Shown: positions 42,763-51,528 of the stretch, one piece after another
Position numbering within the stretch: position 1 is the stretch's first letter
How the letters are laid out: every line of letters begins with the position of its first letter
Origin: Corynebacterium humireducens NBRC 106098 = DSM 45392
Lineage (GTDB): Bacteria; Actinomycetota; Actinomycetes; Mycobacteriales; Mycobacteriaceae
Length of the DNA: 64,000 bases
Direction: 5' to 3'
Assembly (NCBI RefSeq): GCF_000819445.1
Contig: NZ_CP005286.1
Coordinates: 1,612,001-1,676,000, forward strand
Notes under the pieces: model-generated
What the model was told of the DNA's origin: nothing
The model's database searches: none
Seen by the model: the letters and a program-made list of their open reading frames with translations, nothing else
Made by a program: the position numbers and the translations under genes

Positions 42763-44067
42763 ATGAACGCGCCCCAGCTCGACCACCAGTTCGCCGACGC
42801 CTTCCCCGAGCTCGTCCACGCCGCGCACGCGGAGGAACAGCCCGACCCGCAGCTCATCGTGCTCAATGAACCGCTCGCCCGGGAACTCGGCCTCGACCCC
42901 GACTGGCTGCGCTCCCCCGAGGGACTCCGCTTCCTCCTCGGTCTCGGCGGCAACCGGACCGTCGCCATGGGCTACGCCGGACACCAGTTCGGCCAGTTCT
43001 CCCCGCGCCTCGGCGACGGCCGCGCACTGCTCCTCGGCGAGATCGACGGCCGCGACCTCCACGCCAAGGGCACCGGCCCCACCGTCTTCTCCCGGGGTGG
43101 CGACGGCCGCGGCGCCCTCGGCCCCATGCTCCGCGAGTACCTCGTCTCCGAGGCCATGCACGCACTCGGGGTGCCCACCACCCGGGGACTCGCCGTCATC
43201 TCCACCGGCCGGAGGATCATGCGCACCGGGGCGGTGCCCGGCGCGGTCCTCGTGCGCACGGCGGCCAGCCACCTGCGCATCGGCACCGTCCAGTACGCCC
43301 GCATCACCGACACCGGCGACCTCACCGAACGCCTCTGCACCTACGCGCGGCAGCGCCACTACCCCGACAGGAACACCCACGAGGAGTTCTTCACCGCGGT
43401 CATGGACGCCCAGATCGCCACCGTCGCCCAGTGGATGCGCCTCGGATTCATCCACGGCGTGATGAACACCGACAACACCACACTGTCCGGCGAGACCATC
43501 GACTACGGACCCTGCGCCTTCCTCGACCACTACGATCCGGCGACCTTCTTCTCCTCCATCGACACGCACGGGCGTTACGCCTTCCGCAACCAGCCGGTCA
43601 TCCTCGGCTGGAACCTCGCCCGTCTGGCGGAGGCCCTGATCCCCCTCATCGAGGTCGAGACCGCGCAGGAGCTCATGAACTCCTTCCCCGACCGCTGGGA
43701 GAGGGCACAGGCCGCGGAACTGGCCCGCACCCTCGGCACCGACGACCCGGCCGTCGGCGAACGCTGGACCAGCATGCTCGAGGAGCACTCCCCCGACCTC
43801 ACCGACACCCACCGCCTGCTCAACGACGACCCCGCCGCCCTCCCCGGCGGCGACTGGACCGGCCTGAACCCCATGGAGCACCCGTTCCACATCCCCCGCA
43901 ACCACCTTGTCGACGCCGCTCTGCGGGCCGCCGAGGCCGGGGACCTGGCGCCGTTCCACACGCTGCTCGCCGTGGTGACGGACCCCTTCACCGACCACGG
44001 AGCCGAGTTCCGGGGGCCCGCCCCGGAGGAGTTCAACGAGCTGTTCCGGACCTTCTGCGGCACCTAG
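42763..44067 (+). CDS. selO: Protein adenylyltransferase SelO
   Basis: A 434-residue pseudokinase-fold enzyme that transfers AMP to protein Ser/Thr/Tyr and contributes to redox homeostasis in characterised members. Conserved parts are GYAGHQFGQFSPRLGDGRA (~66-84), KGTGPTVFSRGGDGRG (~104-119), RTAASHLRIGT and the active-site HGVMNTDN...DYGPCAFLD segment. It ends near a cysteine (TFCGT). It is somewhat short for the family (often ~480). The start is MNAPQLDHQF, about 20 bases after TATAGT. The YdiU/SelO family is certain, but targets are not known. Confidence 0.92.
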   Translation: MNAPQLDHQFADAFPELVHAAHAEEQPDPQLIVLNEPLARELGLDPDWLRSPEGLRFLLGLGGNRTVAMGYAGHQFGQFSPRLGDGRALLLGEIDGRDLHAKGTGPTVFSRGGDGRGALGPMLREYLVSEAMHALGVPTTRGLAVISTGRRIMRTGAVPGAVLVRTAASHLRIGTVQYARITDTGDLTERLCTYARQRHYPDRNTHEEFFTAVMDAQIATVAQWMRLGFIHGVMNTDNTTLSGETIDYGPCAFLDHYDPATFFSSIDTHGRYAFRNQPVILGWNLARLAEALIPLIEVETAQELMNSFPDRWERAQAAELARTLGTDDPAVGERWTSMLEEHSPDLTDTHRLLNDDPAALPGGDWTGLNPMEHPFHIPRNHLVDAALRAAEAGDLAPFHTLLAVVTDPFTDHGAEFRGPAPEEFNELFRTFCGT

Positions 44068-44894
44068 AACTCGTCGATGACCAGCTTCCCCATGCCCAGC
44101 ATCCTCTGGTAGGCGCCGGGACGCGCCATGAGTTCGGCCATGTTGTCGGGCACGATCTGCCAGCTCACGCCGTAGCGGTCCTGCAGCCAGCCGCACCGCT
44201 CGAGCGCGGCGACAGCGGAGAGCCCGTTCCACAGCCGGTCGATCTCCTCCTGCCCGTGGGCGTTGACCATGAGCGACAGACCCGGCGTGAAGGTGAAAGG
44301 CTGCTCGACGGCGGAGTCCATGGCGGTGAACCACTCGCCGTACAGCTGGAACTCGGAGAACATGACCTCGCCCGAGTCGGGGTAGGTCACCCGGGTGCCC
44401 ACCTGCGCCCCGGGGAACAGTGCCACGTAGTCGTCGACGGCCTGTCGTGCCTGCCCGCCGTACATGAGGTTGGGGATGATGTAGGGGCGCGGCTCCCCCG
44501 CCGGGTCGGTGAGCATGAGCTGCCAGTTGACTCCGAAGCGGTCCGCCACCCAGCCGTAGTGCTCGGAGAAGTCGTACCGGTCGAGCGGCATGAGGACGAT
44601 GCCGCCGTCGGTCAGCCGATTCCACAGGCGGTCGAGGGCGCCGCGGGCATCCTCCGTGCGGGAGGGGTCGAAGTTGACGAAGAAGCTGATCGCGGGGGTC
44701 GGGCCGAACTCCGGCCCACCGTTGAGGAGGGTGACGCGGTAGCCGTCGATGAGCACGTCGACGGTGAGGGTCTCGCCGGATTCGGGGTGGGGGACGCGGG
44801 CGTCGACAAGCGTGTCGGGGAAGACGTCGGCGTAGAACTCGGCGGCCTCGTCGGCGTTCCGGTTGAACCAGATGGTGGGCACGATGCGTTGCAT
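44064..44894 (-). CDS. Duplicated PhnB-like VOC protein
   Basis: A 276-residue protein made of two related halves of the 3-dmu-9_3-mt/PhnB type of the vicinal oxygen chelate fold. Half 1 starts IVPTIWFNRNADEAAEFY and half 2 IIPNLMYGGQARQAVDDY. Each is followed by D-SGE and W-L/-D-YG-SWQ-type elements (RFGVNWQLM and RYGVSWQIV). No enzyme activity is established for the family. TAGGCT 7 bases before the ATG ending at 44894 favours that start over the GTG at 44900. It is convergent with selO, with overlapping stops. Confidence 0.82.
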   Translation of the reverse strand: MQRIVPTIWFNRNADEAAEFYADVFPDTLVDARVPHPESGETLTVDVLIDGYRVTLLNGGPEFGPTPAISFFVNFDPSRTEDARGALDRLWNRLTDGGIVLMPLDRYDFSEHYGWVADRFGVNWQLMLTDPAGEPRPYIIPNLMYGGQARQAVDDYVALFPGAQVGTRVTYPDSGEVMFSEFQLYGEWFTAMDSAVEQPFTFTPGLSLMVNAHGQEEIDRLWNGLSAVAALERCGWLQDRYGVSWQIVPDNMAELMARPGAYQRMLGMGKLVIDEF

Positions 44895-44920
44895 GGCCAC
44901 CAGCCTACGGAATCGGCGAA

Positions 44921-44944
44921 GGCCGCGACCCGGTGGTCGCGGCC
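44921..44944 (-). terminator. Terminator hairpin after mqo
   Basis: GGCCGCGACC-cggt-GGTCGCGGCC, a perfect 10-bp stem, lies 13 bp downstream of the mqo stop. The T-tract is weak. Confidence 0.7.
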
Positions 44945-44956
44945 CTCACAGTGGAA

Positions 44957-46459
44957 CTACTTCTCGAGCTTCAGGGTCTTCTGGGTGTAGTCCCAGAGCT
45001 CGTTGAACATCTTCTCGTCGTCGCCCAGCTTGGTGCCGTAGGACGGGATCATCTCCTTGAGCTTCGGGCCCCACTGGATCATGCGGTCACCGAAGCAGCG
45101 CTCGACGAGCTCGAGCATGGCGGCCGGGGCGATGGAGGCACCCGGGGAGGCACCCAGCAGGCCGGCGATGGAGCCGTCGGTGCTGTTGATCAGGGCGGTG
45201 CCGAACTCGAGGGAGCCGAAGCGCGGCGCGCGGGCCGGCTTGATCACCTGGACGCGCTGACCGGCGACCACGGTCTCCCAGTCCTCGGCCTTGGCGGACG
45301 GGACGTAGTCACGCAGGTCGACGAGGCGCTTCTCGAAGTCCTTCGCCACCTCGGTGATGAGGTACTTGGTCAGGGCGAACTCCTGGGCGGCGACACCGAG
45401 GTAGGACGGGAGGTTGTCCAGGCGGATCGACTTGAACAGGTCGAGGTACGAACCCTCCTTGAGGAACTTCGGGCTCCAGCCGCCGTAGGGGCCGAACAGG
45501 AGGCCCTTCTTGCCGTCGATGACGCGGGTGTCAAGGTGCGGGACGGACATCGGCGGGGCACCGACCTTGGCCTTGCCGTAGACCTTGGCGTCGTGCTGGT
45601 TGATCAGCTCCTCGTTGGTGCAGCGCAGCCACAGGCCGGACACCGGGAAGCCGGCGTAACCGCTGACCTCCGGGACGCCTGCCTTGCGCAGCAGGTCGAG
45701 GGCGTAGCCGCCGGCGCCGACGAACACGAACTTGGCCTTGACCACGGAGGTGTCACCCGTGTGGACGTTCTTGACGGTGATCTTCCACTTGCCACCGTCC
45801 TTCTTGATGTTCTTGACCTCGTGGCCGTAGCGGATCTCCGTGCCGGAGGCCTCGGCGGCAGTGAGGAACTGCTCGGTCAGGGCACCGAAGTTGACGTCGG
45901 TGCCGATGTCGGTGCCGGAGTAGGCGACCTTCTCGGCGGCGAAGTCACGGCCCTCGGACATGACCGGGAGGCGCTCGGCGAACTTGGCGTCGTCCTCGAC
46001 CCACTCCATGCCCGGGAAGAGGATGTTGTCGGCCAGCGCCTCGTGGCGGCGCTTGAGGTAGTCGACCTGGTCGTCGCCCTGGGCGAAGGCCAGGTGGGCG
46101 ACGGGGTTGATCCACTCCTTGGGGTCGTCCAGCACGCCGTGGTCGATCTGGTGGGACCAGAACTGGCGGGAGACCTGGAACTTCTCGTTGATGCCGATGG
46201 CCTTGGCCACCTCGATCTTGCCGTTGACCTCGGGGGTGTAGTTCAGCTCGCAGAGTGCGGAGTGGCCGGTACCGGCGTTGTTCCACGGGGAGGAGGACTC
46301 CTGGGCGGGGCCGTCCAGGCGCTCGAAGATCATCTGGGACCAGCTCGGCTCGAGCTCGCGGATCATCGCACCCAGGGTGGCGCTCATGACACCCGCGCCG
46401 ACGAGGGCGACATCGACCTCGTCAGTGACCTTGGGAGCGTTCTTGTTTTCGGTGGACAC
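44957..46459 (-). CDS. mqo: Malate:quinone oxidoreductase
   Basis: A 500-residue FAD-dependent, membrane-associated enzyme that oxidises malate to oxaloacetate and passes electrons to menaquinone. It is the main malate oxidation route in corynebacteria. The N-terminal FAD motif DVALVGAGVMSATLGAMI (~16-33), NNAGTGHSALCELNYTP (~62) and the late GASPGASIAPAAMLEL segment are diagnostic. The start is GTG preceded by GAGG. A ~140-nt leader follows from the best -10 candidate. Confidence 0.97.
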   Translation of the reverse strand: MSTENKNAPKVTDEVDVALVGAGVMSATLGAMIRELEPSWSQMIFERLDGPAQESSSPWNNAGTGHSALCELNYTPEVNGKIEVAKAIGINEKFQVSRQFWSHQIDHGVLDDPKEWINPVAHLAFAQGDDQVDYLKRRHEALADNILFPGMEWVEDDAKFAERLPVMSEGRDFAAEKVAYSGTDIGTDVNFGALTEQFLTAAEASGTEIRYGHEVKNIKKDGGKWKITVKNVHTGDTSVVKAKFVFVGAGGYALDLLRKAGVPEVSGYAGFPVSGLWLRCTNEELINQHDAKVYGKAKVGAPPMSVPHLDTRVIDGKKGLLFGPYGGWSPKFLKEGSYLDLFKSIRLDNLPSYLGVAAQEFALTKYLITEVAKDFEKRLVDLRDYVPSAKAEDWETVVAGQRVQVIKPARAPRFGSLEFGTALINSTDGSIAGLLGASPGASIAPAAMLELVERCFGDRMIQWGPKLKEMIPSYGTKLGDDEKMFNELWDYTQKTLKLEK

Positions 46460-46604
46460 CTTGCATTACCTCATTCGTCGTCGAAGGTTCTGGCCAGTCA
46501 TGGCCCACACCGGGTGTCGGCACTACTCCCGGTGGGCAGGACAATTCCGGGTGCGGACTCTGACGTCCTCGGCACAGATCCGCTCCCCTTGTCCGGTAAA
46601 CATC

Positions 46605-46622
46605 AACCTTACGCCTTAGGTT
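46605..46622 (-). promoter_or_regulatory. Candidate mqo promoter with partial palindrome
   Basis: TAAGGT (minus strand, 46611-46606) is a plausible -10. It is embedded in AACCT-N8-AGGTT, an imperfect palindrome that may bind a regulator. The 46460-46604 interval is otherwise untranslated leader without a clear riboswitch. Confidence 0.35.
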
Positions 46623-46716
46623 CACGGGGGTGTGACGAAGGTCCGGAAAACACGAACTTATCGACGCCCCTCACTCCCCCGCCCCCTGCCCCCGTACCCC
46701 CACTAGTGTGGTCATC

Positions 46717-47688
46717 ATGAGCGTTCCCGCCTTCTCCGACTGGTATGAGGACATTCTCGGTCCCGATTTCTCCGCCTGTGACATTCATCTCGGCCCCGAT
46801 CCGGACGGGGAGGGGGAGGCGGTGGCCACCCTCGTGCGCTACCAGGAGCCTGTCCCCGGACGGCTCTCGGTGCTGTGGGTGCACGGCATGACGGACTACT
46901 TCTTCCACGCCCATGTGGCGCAGGCGGTGGCGGAGGCGGGGTTCAACTTCTACGCTCTGGATCTGCGCAAGTGCGGCCGTTCCCGCCGCGAGGGCCAGAC
47001 GTGGCACTACAGCACCGACTTCCGCCACTACTTCCCGGAGCTCACCGCGGCCCTGGACATCATCGACGGCGCCGTGGTCCCCGTCGCCCACTCCACCGGC
47101 GGCCTCATCGTCCCCCTGTGGGCGGCGCACCTGCGTCGCAACGACTCGGCCCGGCATGCCCGCCTCGCGGGGATCATCCTCAACTCCCCGTGGCTGGACA
47201 TGATGTACCCGCGGGCGGCGGTGCGGGTGATGCGGCCGGTGGCGGGCGTGCTGGGTCGTGTCCTGCCGTCCGTGGAGATCCCCGGCGGAAACCTGGGCAC
47301 GTACGGCGTCTCGATCCACAAGGACCATCACGGCGACTGGGACTTCAACGTCGATTTCAAGCCCGTCGGCGGGCACCGCAAGTACCTGGGCTGGCTGCGT
47401 GAGGTGCTGCGGAGTCAACGGCTGGTGCACGACGACCGCGTGGACGTCGGGGTGCCGGTGCTCACGCTGTGCTCCTCCACCTCCCTGCTGCGGCGCGGCT
47501 ACTGCGAGGACTCGCACTGCAACGACACCGTCCTGGACACGGTGCAGATCCAGCGCTGGGCACCCCACCTGGGCGCGGACGTCACGGTCCTTCCCGTCGA
47601 GGGGGCTCGCCATGACGTGTTCCTCTCCCGCCCCGGCCCGCTCGAGGAGGCACTGACCGCCACGTTGGACTGGCTGGGGCGCAGGTAG
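46717..47688 (+). CDS. Alpha/beta hydrolase (lysophospholipase-like)
   Basis: A 323-residue serine hydrolase. The nucleophile elbow reads VPVAHSTGGLIVPLW (Ser ~128, a variant of G-x-S-x-G). The oxyanion region is SVLWVHGMTDYFFH (~52-65), and the catalytic His is in VEGARHDVFLSRP near residue 300. The family includes monoglyceride lipase and lysophospholipase-like enzymes. TAGTGT lies 7 bases before the ATG, indicating a leaderless mRNA. It sits between mqo and mtr as in C. glutamicum. Confidence 0.87.
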   Translation: MSVPAFSDWYEDILGPDFSACDIHLGPDPDGEGEAVATLVRYQEPVPGRLSVLWVHGMTDYFFHAHVAQAVAEAGFNFYALDLRKCGRSRREGQTWHYSTDFRHYFPELTAALDIIDGAVVPVAHSTGGLIVPLWAAHLRRNDSARHARLAGIILNSPWLDMMYPRAAVRVMRPVAGVLGRVLPSVEIPGGNLGTYGVSIHKDHHGDWDFNVDFKPVGGHRKYLGWLREVLRSQRLVHDDRVDVGVPVLTLCSSTSLLRRGYCEDSHCNDTVLDTVQIQRWAPHLGADVTVLPVEGARHDVFLSRPGPLEEALTATLDWLGRR

Positions 47689-47731
47689 ACTCGGTTGTCG
47701 ATCATTTTTCCTAGACAAGGAGCCCTCTCGC

Positions 47732-49117
47732 ATGTCTGCTGACCTCAAGGTCGACAAGCACTATGACCTGATCATCATCGGCACCGGTTCGGGCAACTCC
47801 ATCCCGGGGCCGGAGTTCGATGACAAGTCGATCGCGATCGTCGAGAAGGGGACCTTCGGCGGCACCTGCCTCAACGTGGGCTGCATCCCCACCAAGATGT
47901 TCGTCCACCCCGCCGACATCGCCCTGGCGGCGCGGGAGTCCGGACAGCTGGGCCTGAGCTCGCAGGTGTACCGCGTCGACTGGCCGGCCATCGTCTCCCG
48001 CATCTTCGACCAGCGCATCGACCTCATCGCCGAGGGCGGCGAGGCGTACCGCCGCGGCCCCGAGACCCCCAACATCGACGTCTACGACCAGCACGCCCGT
48101 TTCGTCGGGGAGCGCACGATCCGGACGGGTGACTCGGTCATCTCCGCCGACCAGGTCGTCATCGCCGCCGGTTCCCGTCCGATGATCCCGGAGCAGATCG
48201 CCGAGTCCGGCGTGACGGTCCACACCAACGAGACCATCATGCGTCTCGAGCAGCAGCCGCAGTCGATCGTCATCGTCGGCGGCGGCTTCATCGCCATGGA
48301 GTTCGCGCACGTCTTCGACGCGCTGGGCACCAAGGTCCACATCGTCAGCCGTTCCGGCCTCATGCGGCTTCTCGACGCCGACATCTGCGCCCGCGTCAAC
48401 GAGGACTCCGCGAAGCGTTACGACGTCCGCGTGGGCCGCACCGTCGCCTCCGCCGTCGAGGACCACCGGGGCATCACCGTCACGCTCGACGACGGCGCTA
48501 CCATCACCGCCGACGTCCTCCTCGTCGCCACCGGGCGCATCCCCAACGGCGACCAGATGGACCTGGACAAGGGAGGCATCGAGATGACCGACGACGGCCG
48601 CGTCGCGGTCGACGAGTTCGGCCGCTCCACCTCCGCGGAGGGCGTCTGGGCCCTGGGCGACGTCTCCTCCCCCTTCATGCTCAAGCACGTGGCGAACGCC
48701 GAGATGCGCACCGTGCGCCACAACCTCCTCCACCCGGAGGACCTGCAGAAGCTTCCGCACGACCACGTGCCGTCGGCGGTGTTCACCAACCCGCAGATCG
48801 CCACGGTGGGCATGACGGAGCGCCAGGCACGCCAGGCCGGCCACAACGTGACGGTGAAGATCCAGCGCTACGGCGACGTCGCCTACGGCTGGGCCATGGA
48901 GGACACCACCGGCATCTGCAAGCTCATCGCAGACAAGGACACCGGAAAGCTGCTGGGCGCCCACTACTACGGCCCGCAGGCCTCCACGCTCATCCAGCAG
49001 CTGATCACGGTCATGGCCTTCGACCTGGACGTCCGCGACGTCGCGACGAAGCAGTACTGGATCCACCCCGCGCTCCCGGAGGTCACCGAGAACGCCCTGC
49101 TGGGACTGGAGTTCTGA
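47732..49117 (+). CDS. mtr: Mycothione reductase
   Basis: A 461-residue flavoprotein disulfide reductase that regenerates mycothiol, the actinobacterial thiol, from its disulfide with NADPH. It has an N-terminal FAD motif (IIIGTGSGN), the redox-active pair in GGTCLNVGCIPTKMF (~44-58), a NAD(P)H motif IVIVGGGFIAMEF and the C-terminal HPALPEVTENALLGLEF with the His-Glu pair. AAGGAG precedes the ATG by about 10 bases. It distinguishes itself from lipoamide dehydrogenase by length and by context. Confidence 0.95.
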   Translation: MSADLKVDKHYDLIIIGTGSGNSIPGPEFDDKSIAIVEKGTFGGTCLNVGCIPTKMFVHPADIALAARESGQLGLSSQVYRVDWPAIVSRIFDQRIDLIAEGGEAYRRGPETPNIDVYDQHARFVGERTIRTGDSVISADQVVIAAGSRPMIPEQIAESGVTVHTNETIMRLEQQPQSIVIVGGGFIAMEFAHVFDALGTKVHIVSRSGLMRLLDADICARVNEDSAKRYDVRVGRTVASAVEDHRGITVTLDDGATITADVLLVATGRIPNGDQMDLDKGGIEMTDDGRVAVDEFGRSTSAEGVWALGDVSSPFMLKHVANAEMRTVRHNLLHPEDLQKLPHDHVPSAVFTNPQIATVGMTERQARQAGHNVTVKIQRYGDVAYGWAMEDTTGICKLIADKDTGKLLGAHYYGPQASTLIQQLITVMAFDLDVRDVATKQYWIHPALPEVTENALLGLEF

Positions 49118-49148
49118 CAGGCCTCTGACCTGGCCTTTCCCACCCACT

Positions 49149-49178
49149 ACCCCCGACAATCACCCCTGTGTCGGGGGT
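49149..49178 (+). terminator. Terminator hairpin after mtr
   Basis: ACCCCCGACA and TGTCGGGGGT form a 10-bp perfect stem with a 10-base loop, 31 bp after the mtr stop. Confidence 0.65.
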
Positions 49179-49225
49179 GTGCCCTAGCGTGATGATCGAA
49201 CACGCAGGCGAATGAAAGCAAGGGG

Positions 49226-50647
49226 GTGAATGCGGTGCTCCAGCCGTCCTGGGCGGTCCTCGACCCGAACGACTTCTACCACCCCTTCCGCCAGGCCCGT
49301 CTGGCGCAGGACTACGAGATGTGGCGGGCCTTCCAGCCCATCGCGGAGCCCACGTCCGAGCAGGACTGGACCATCCTGACCACCCTCCTCTACAACCGGA
49401 CCGGCTTCCCCCGGCACCGCGTCACCCGCTTCCTCGACGCGCTGGACACCCTCGACCGTCTCCCCCGCCTCCGCTCCCTCGTCGAGGAGACGTGGCTGCT
49501 GGACATGGACCACCTGGCCGACATCGACCGCGCCGCCCGCCGGGCACCGGTGGAGCTGCAGAACGACGACCACTACTGGTCCACCCTCGACGCCGACCTC
49601 ATCGAGCGTTTCACCCCGTCCCGGCCCCGGCAGGCGCTGCCCGGCCGACGCGCCATCCGGGAGGCGGTCGACGCCACCATCCGCAGCGTCGAGGCGGAGG
49701 CGGCCGCCGCCGGCAACCCCGAGCCGGACCCCTGGGGTGCGCCGCAGCCTGAGCAGGAGCCGGCCGGGCCCGTGCCCTGCGAGGATCCCGCGGCACAGAT
49801 GCGGTCGCTGCCTCCCCGTGAGGAGCAGCCCGACGGCATCCTGTTCATCGAGGATCTCGCGGGCGGCAAGGTCCGCTTCGACCTCATCGTCGACCAGGCC
49901 ACCGGCACGCAGATCGCCGACGCCGTCGCACAGGCTGCCTCCGAGAAGGAGACCACCCAGGCCCGGGCCATGGCGGACCTCATCCTGGGACAGACCAGCA
50001 CCCGGGTCACCACCATGGTCTACAAAGCCACCGACGTGGAGGACGCACCCGCGTACCACCCGGACCGCGGCATCCTCACACCGGAGACCACCGCGGTGCT
50101 GGAGAAACTGGCGACCGGGACGCTCGACATGGACGCCGCCGCCACGCGACAGACCGACGCCTACGAGACATCCCCAGCCATCCGGGCCTACCTCTTCGGC
50201 CGGGACTGGATCTGCCGCTGGCCCGGATGCAACCGGCGGGCCACCCACTGCGACGCCGACCACCGGATCAACCACGCCGACGGCGGCCCCACCACAGCGT
50301 CGAACATGGTGATGCTCTGCCGGCACCACCACAACCGCAAGACCGATGAGCAGGCCTTCTACCTGCTCGATCCCGTCACCGGTGACGTCTTCTGGCTCTT
50401 CGCGGACGGCTCCTGGGTCGTCGACACCGCGATCGGCCCCCTGGCCCCGCGGCAGCGACGCTGGGTGCAGACCTACGCGCAGCGGCGCCAGAAGCAGCGC
50501 AAGCGCGCGGCCGCGCAGGCCGCGGAGGAGCGTTTCGAGCGGTACCAGGAACGGATCAACGCCCCGCCACCGCCACCTGCTCCCCAGCCGGGCACGCACA
50601 CCCCCTGGCTGAACCCACCACCGGACGAGGATCCCCCGCCGTTCTGA
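49226..50647 (+). CDS. HNH endonuclease-domain protein (13E12/DUF222-like)
   Basis: A 473-residue protein of the actinobacterial type with an N-terminal helical domain (DUF222-like). A Pro/Glu-rich linker sits near residues 165-190. The C-terminal HNH nuclease motif reads CRWPGCNRRATHCDADHRIN, then HADGGPTTASNMVMLCRHHH (~331-370). Zinc-binding C-x-x-x-C and the H-N-H residues are intact. The tail is basic then Pro-rich. GTG at 49226 is used, but the GTG at 49235 has better spacing from AGGGGG. These genes are often multicopy; their role is unknown. Confidence 0.82.
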   Translation: MNAVLQPSWAVLDPNDFYHPFRQARLAQDYEMWRAFQPIAEPTSEQDWTILTTLLYNRTGFPRHRVTRFLDALDTLDRLPRLRSLVEETWLLDMDHLADIDRAARRAPVELQNDDHYWSTLDADLIERFTPSRPRQALPGRRAIREAVDATIRSVEAEAAAAGNPEPDPWGAPQPEQEPAGPVPCEDPAAQMRSLPPREEQPDGILFIEDLAGGKVRFDLIVDQATGTQIADAVAQAASEKETTQARAMADLILGQTSTRVTTMVYKATDVEDAPAYHPDRGILTPETTAVLEKLATGTLDMDAAATRQTDAYETSPAIRAYLFGRDWICRWPGCNRRATHCDADHRINHADGGPTTASNMVMLCRHHHNRKTDEQAFYLLDPVTGDVFWLFADGSWVVDTAIGPLAPRQRRWVQTYAQRRQKQRKRAAAQAAEERFERYQERINAPPPPPAPQPGTHTPWLNPPPDEDPPPF

Positions 50648-50655
50648 CGACCCCG

Positions 50656-51528
50656 CTAGTCGGCGAGGGTGAGGATTTCGTTGCCGTCGTCGGTGATGAC
50701 GATGGTGTGCTCGAACTGGGCGGTGAACTGGAAGTCGTTGTTCTGGACGGTCCAGTCGTTGTCCCAGATGTGGTAGTCCAGGCCCCCGAGGTTGATCATC
50801 GGCTCGATGGTCAGGGTCATGCCCGGCTCGAGGATGTCGCGGTAGGCGGTGGAGTCGTAGTGGAGGACGACGAGGCCGTTGTGGAAGGTGGGGCCGACGC
50901 CGTGGCCGGTGAAGTCGCGGACGACGTTGTAGCCGAAGCGGTTGGCGTAGGCCTCGATGACGCGGCCGATGACGTTGATCTCGCGGCCCGGCTTGGCGGC
51001 CCGGATGCCGCGCATCATGGCCTCCTCGGTGCGTTCGACGAGGAGGCGGTGCTCCTCGGAGACGTTGCCGGCGAGGAAGGTGGCGTTGGTGTCGCCGTGG
51101 ACGCCGTTCTTGTAGGCGGTGACGTCGATGTTGACGATGTCGCCGTCCTCGATGACGGTGTCGTCGGGGATGCCGTGGCAGATGATCTCGTTCATCGAGG
51201 TGCAGCAGGACTTGGGGAAGCCGCGGTAGCCGAGCGTCGACGGGTAGGCGCCGTGGTCGAGCATGTACTCGTGGGCGATGCGGTCGAGTTCGTCGGTGGT
51301 CACGCCGGGGGCGACGGCGGCGCCGGCCTCCTTGAGGGCGTTCGCGGCGATCTTCGACGCCTCACGCATCGCCTCGATGACCTCGGGGGTCTGCACGAAG
51401 GGCTCGCCGATGTTCTCCTGGACGGTGTCCTTCCACACGTACTCGGGGCGTTCGATGTGATCGGGGACGGTACGGATCGGGGACAGACGGCCGGGGACCA
51501 GAGGAGAACGAGAAGTCATGCATGTCAT
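50656..51528 (-). CDS. map: Methionine aminopeptidase
   Basis: A 290-residue type I (MetAP1c-like) enzyme that removes the N-terminal methionine. It has an N-terminal extension with the SH3-binding-like [17 protein letters not shown] segment typical of actinobacterial MetAP1c. Metal ligands are in [20 protein letters not shown] (~130-150), GHGVGPTFH and the final TIEPMINLG. The start ATG overlaps the stop of the upstream penicillin-binding protein gene as ATGA, so the two are translationally coupled. Confidence 0.96.
   Translation of the reverse strand: MTCMTSRSPLVPGRLSPIRTVPDHIERPEYVWKDTVQENIGEPFVQTPEVIEAMREASKIAANALKEAGAAVAPGVTTDELDRIAHEYMLDHGAYPSTLGYRGFPKSCCTSMNEIICHGIPDDTVIEDGDIVNIDVTAYKNGVHGDTNATFLAGNVSEEHRLLVERTEEAMMRGIRAAKPGREINVIGRVIEAYANRFGYNVVRDFTGHGVGPTFHNGLVVLHYDSTAYRDILEPGMTLTIEPMINLGGLDYHIWDNDWTVQNNDFQFTAQFEHTIVITDDGNEILTLAD

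Noticed and set aside
42514..44625. Minus-strand open frame of about 700 codons
   Set aside because: It runs antisense through selO and across the VOC and MFS genes; its composition is that of a shadow frame.
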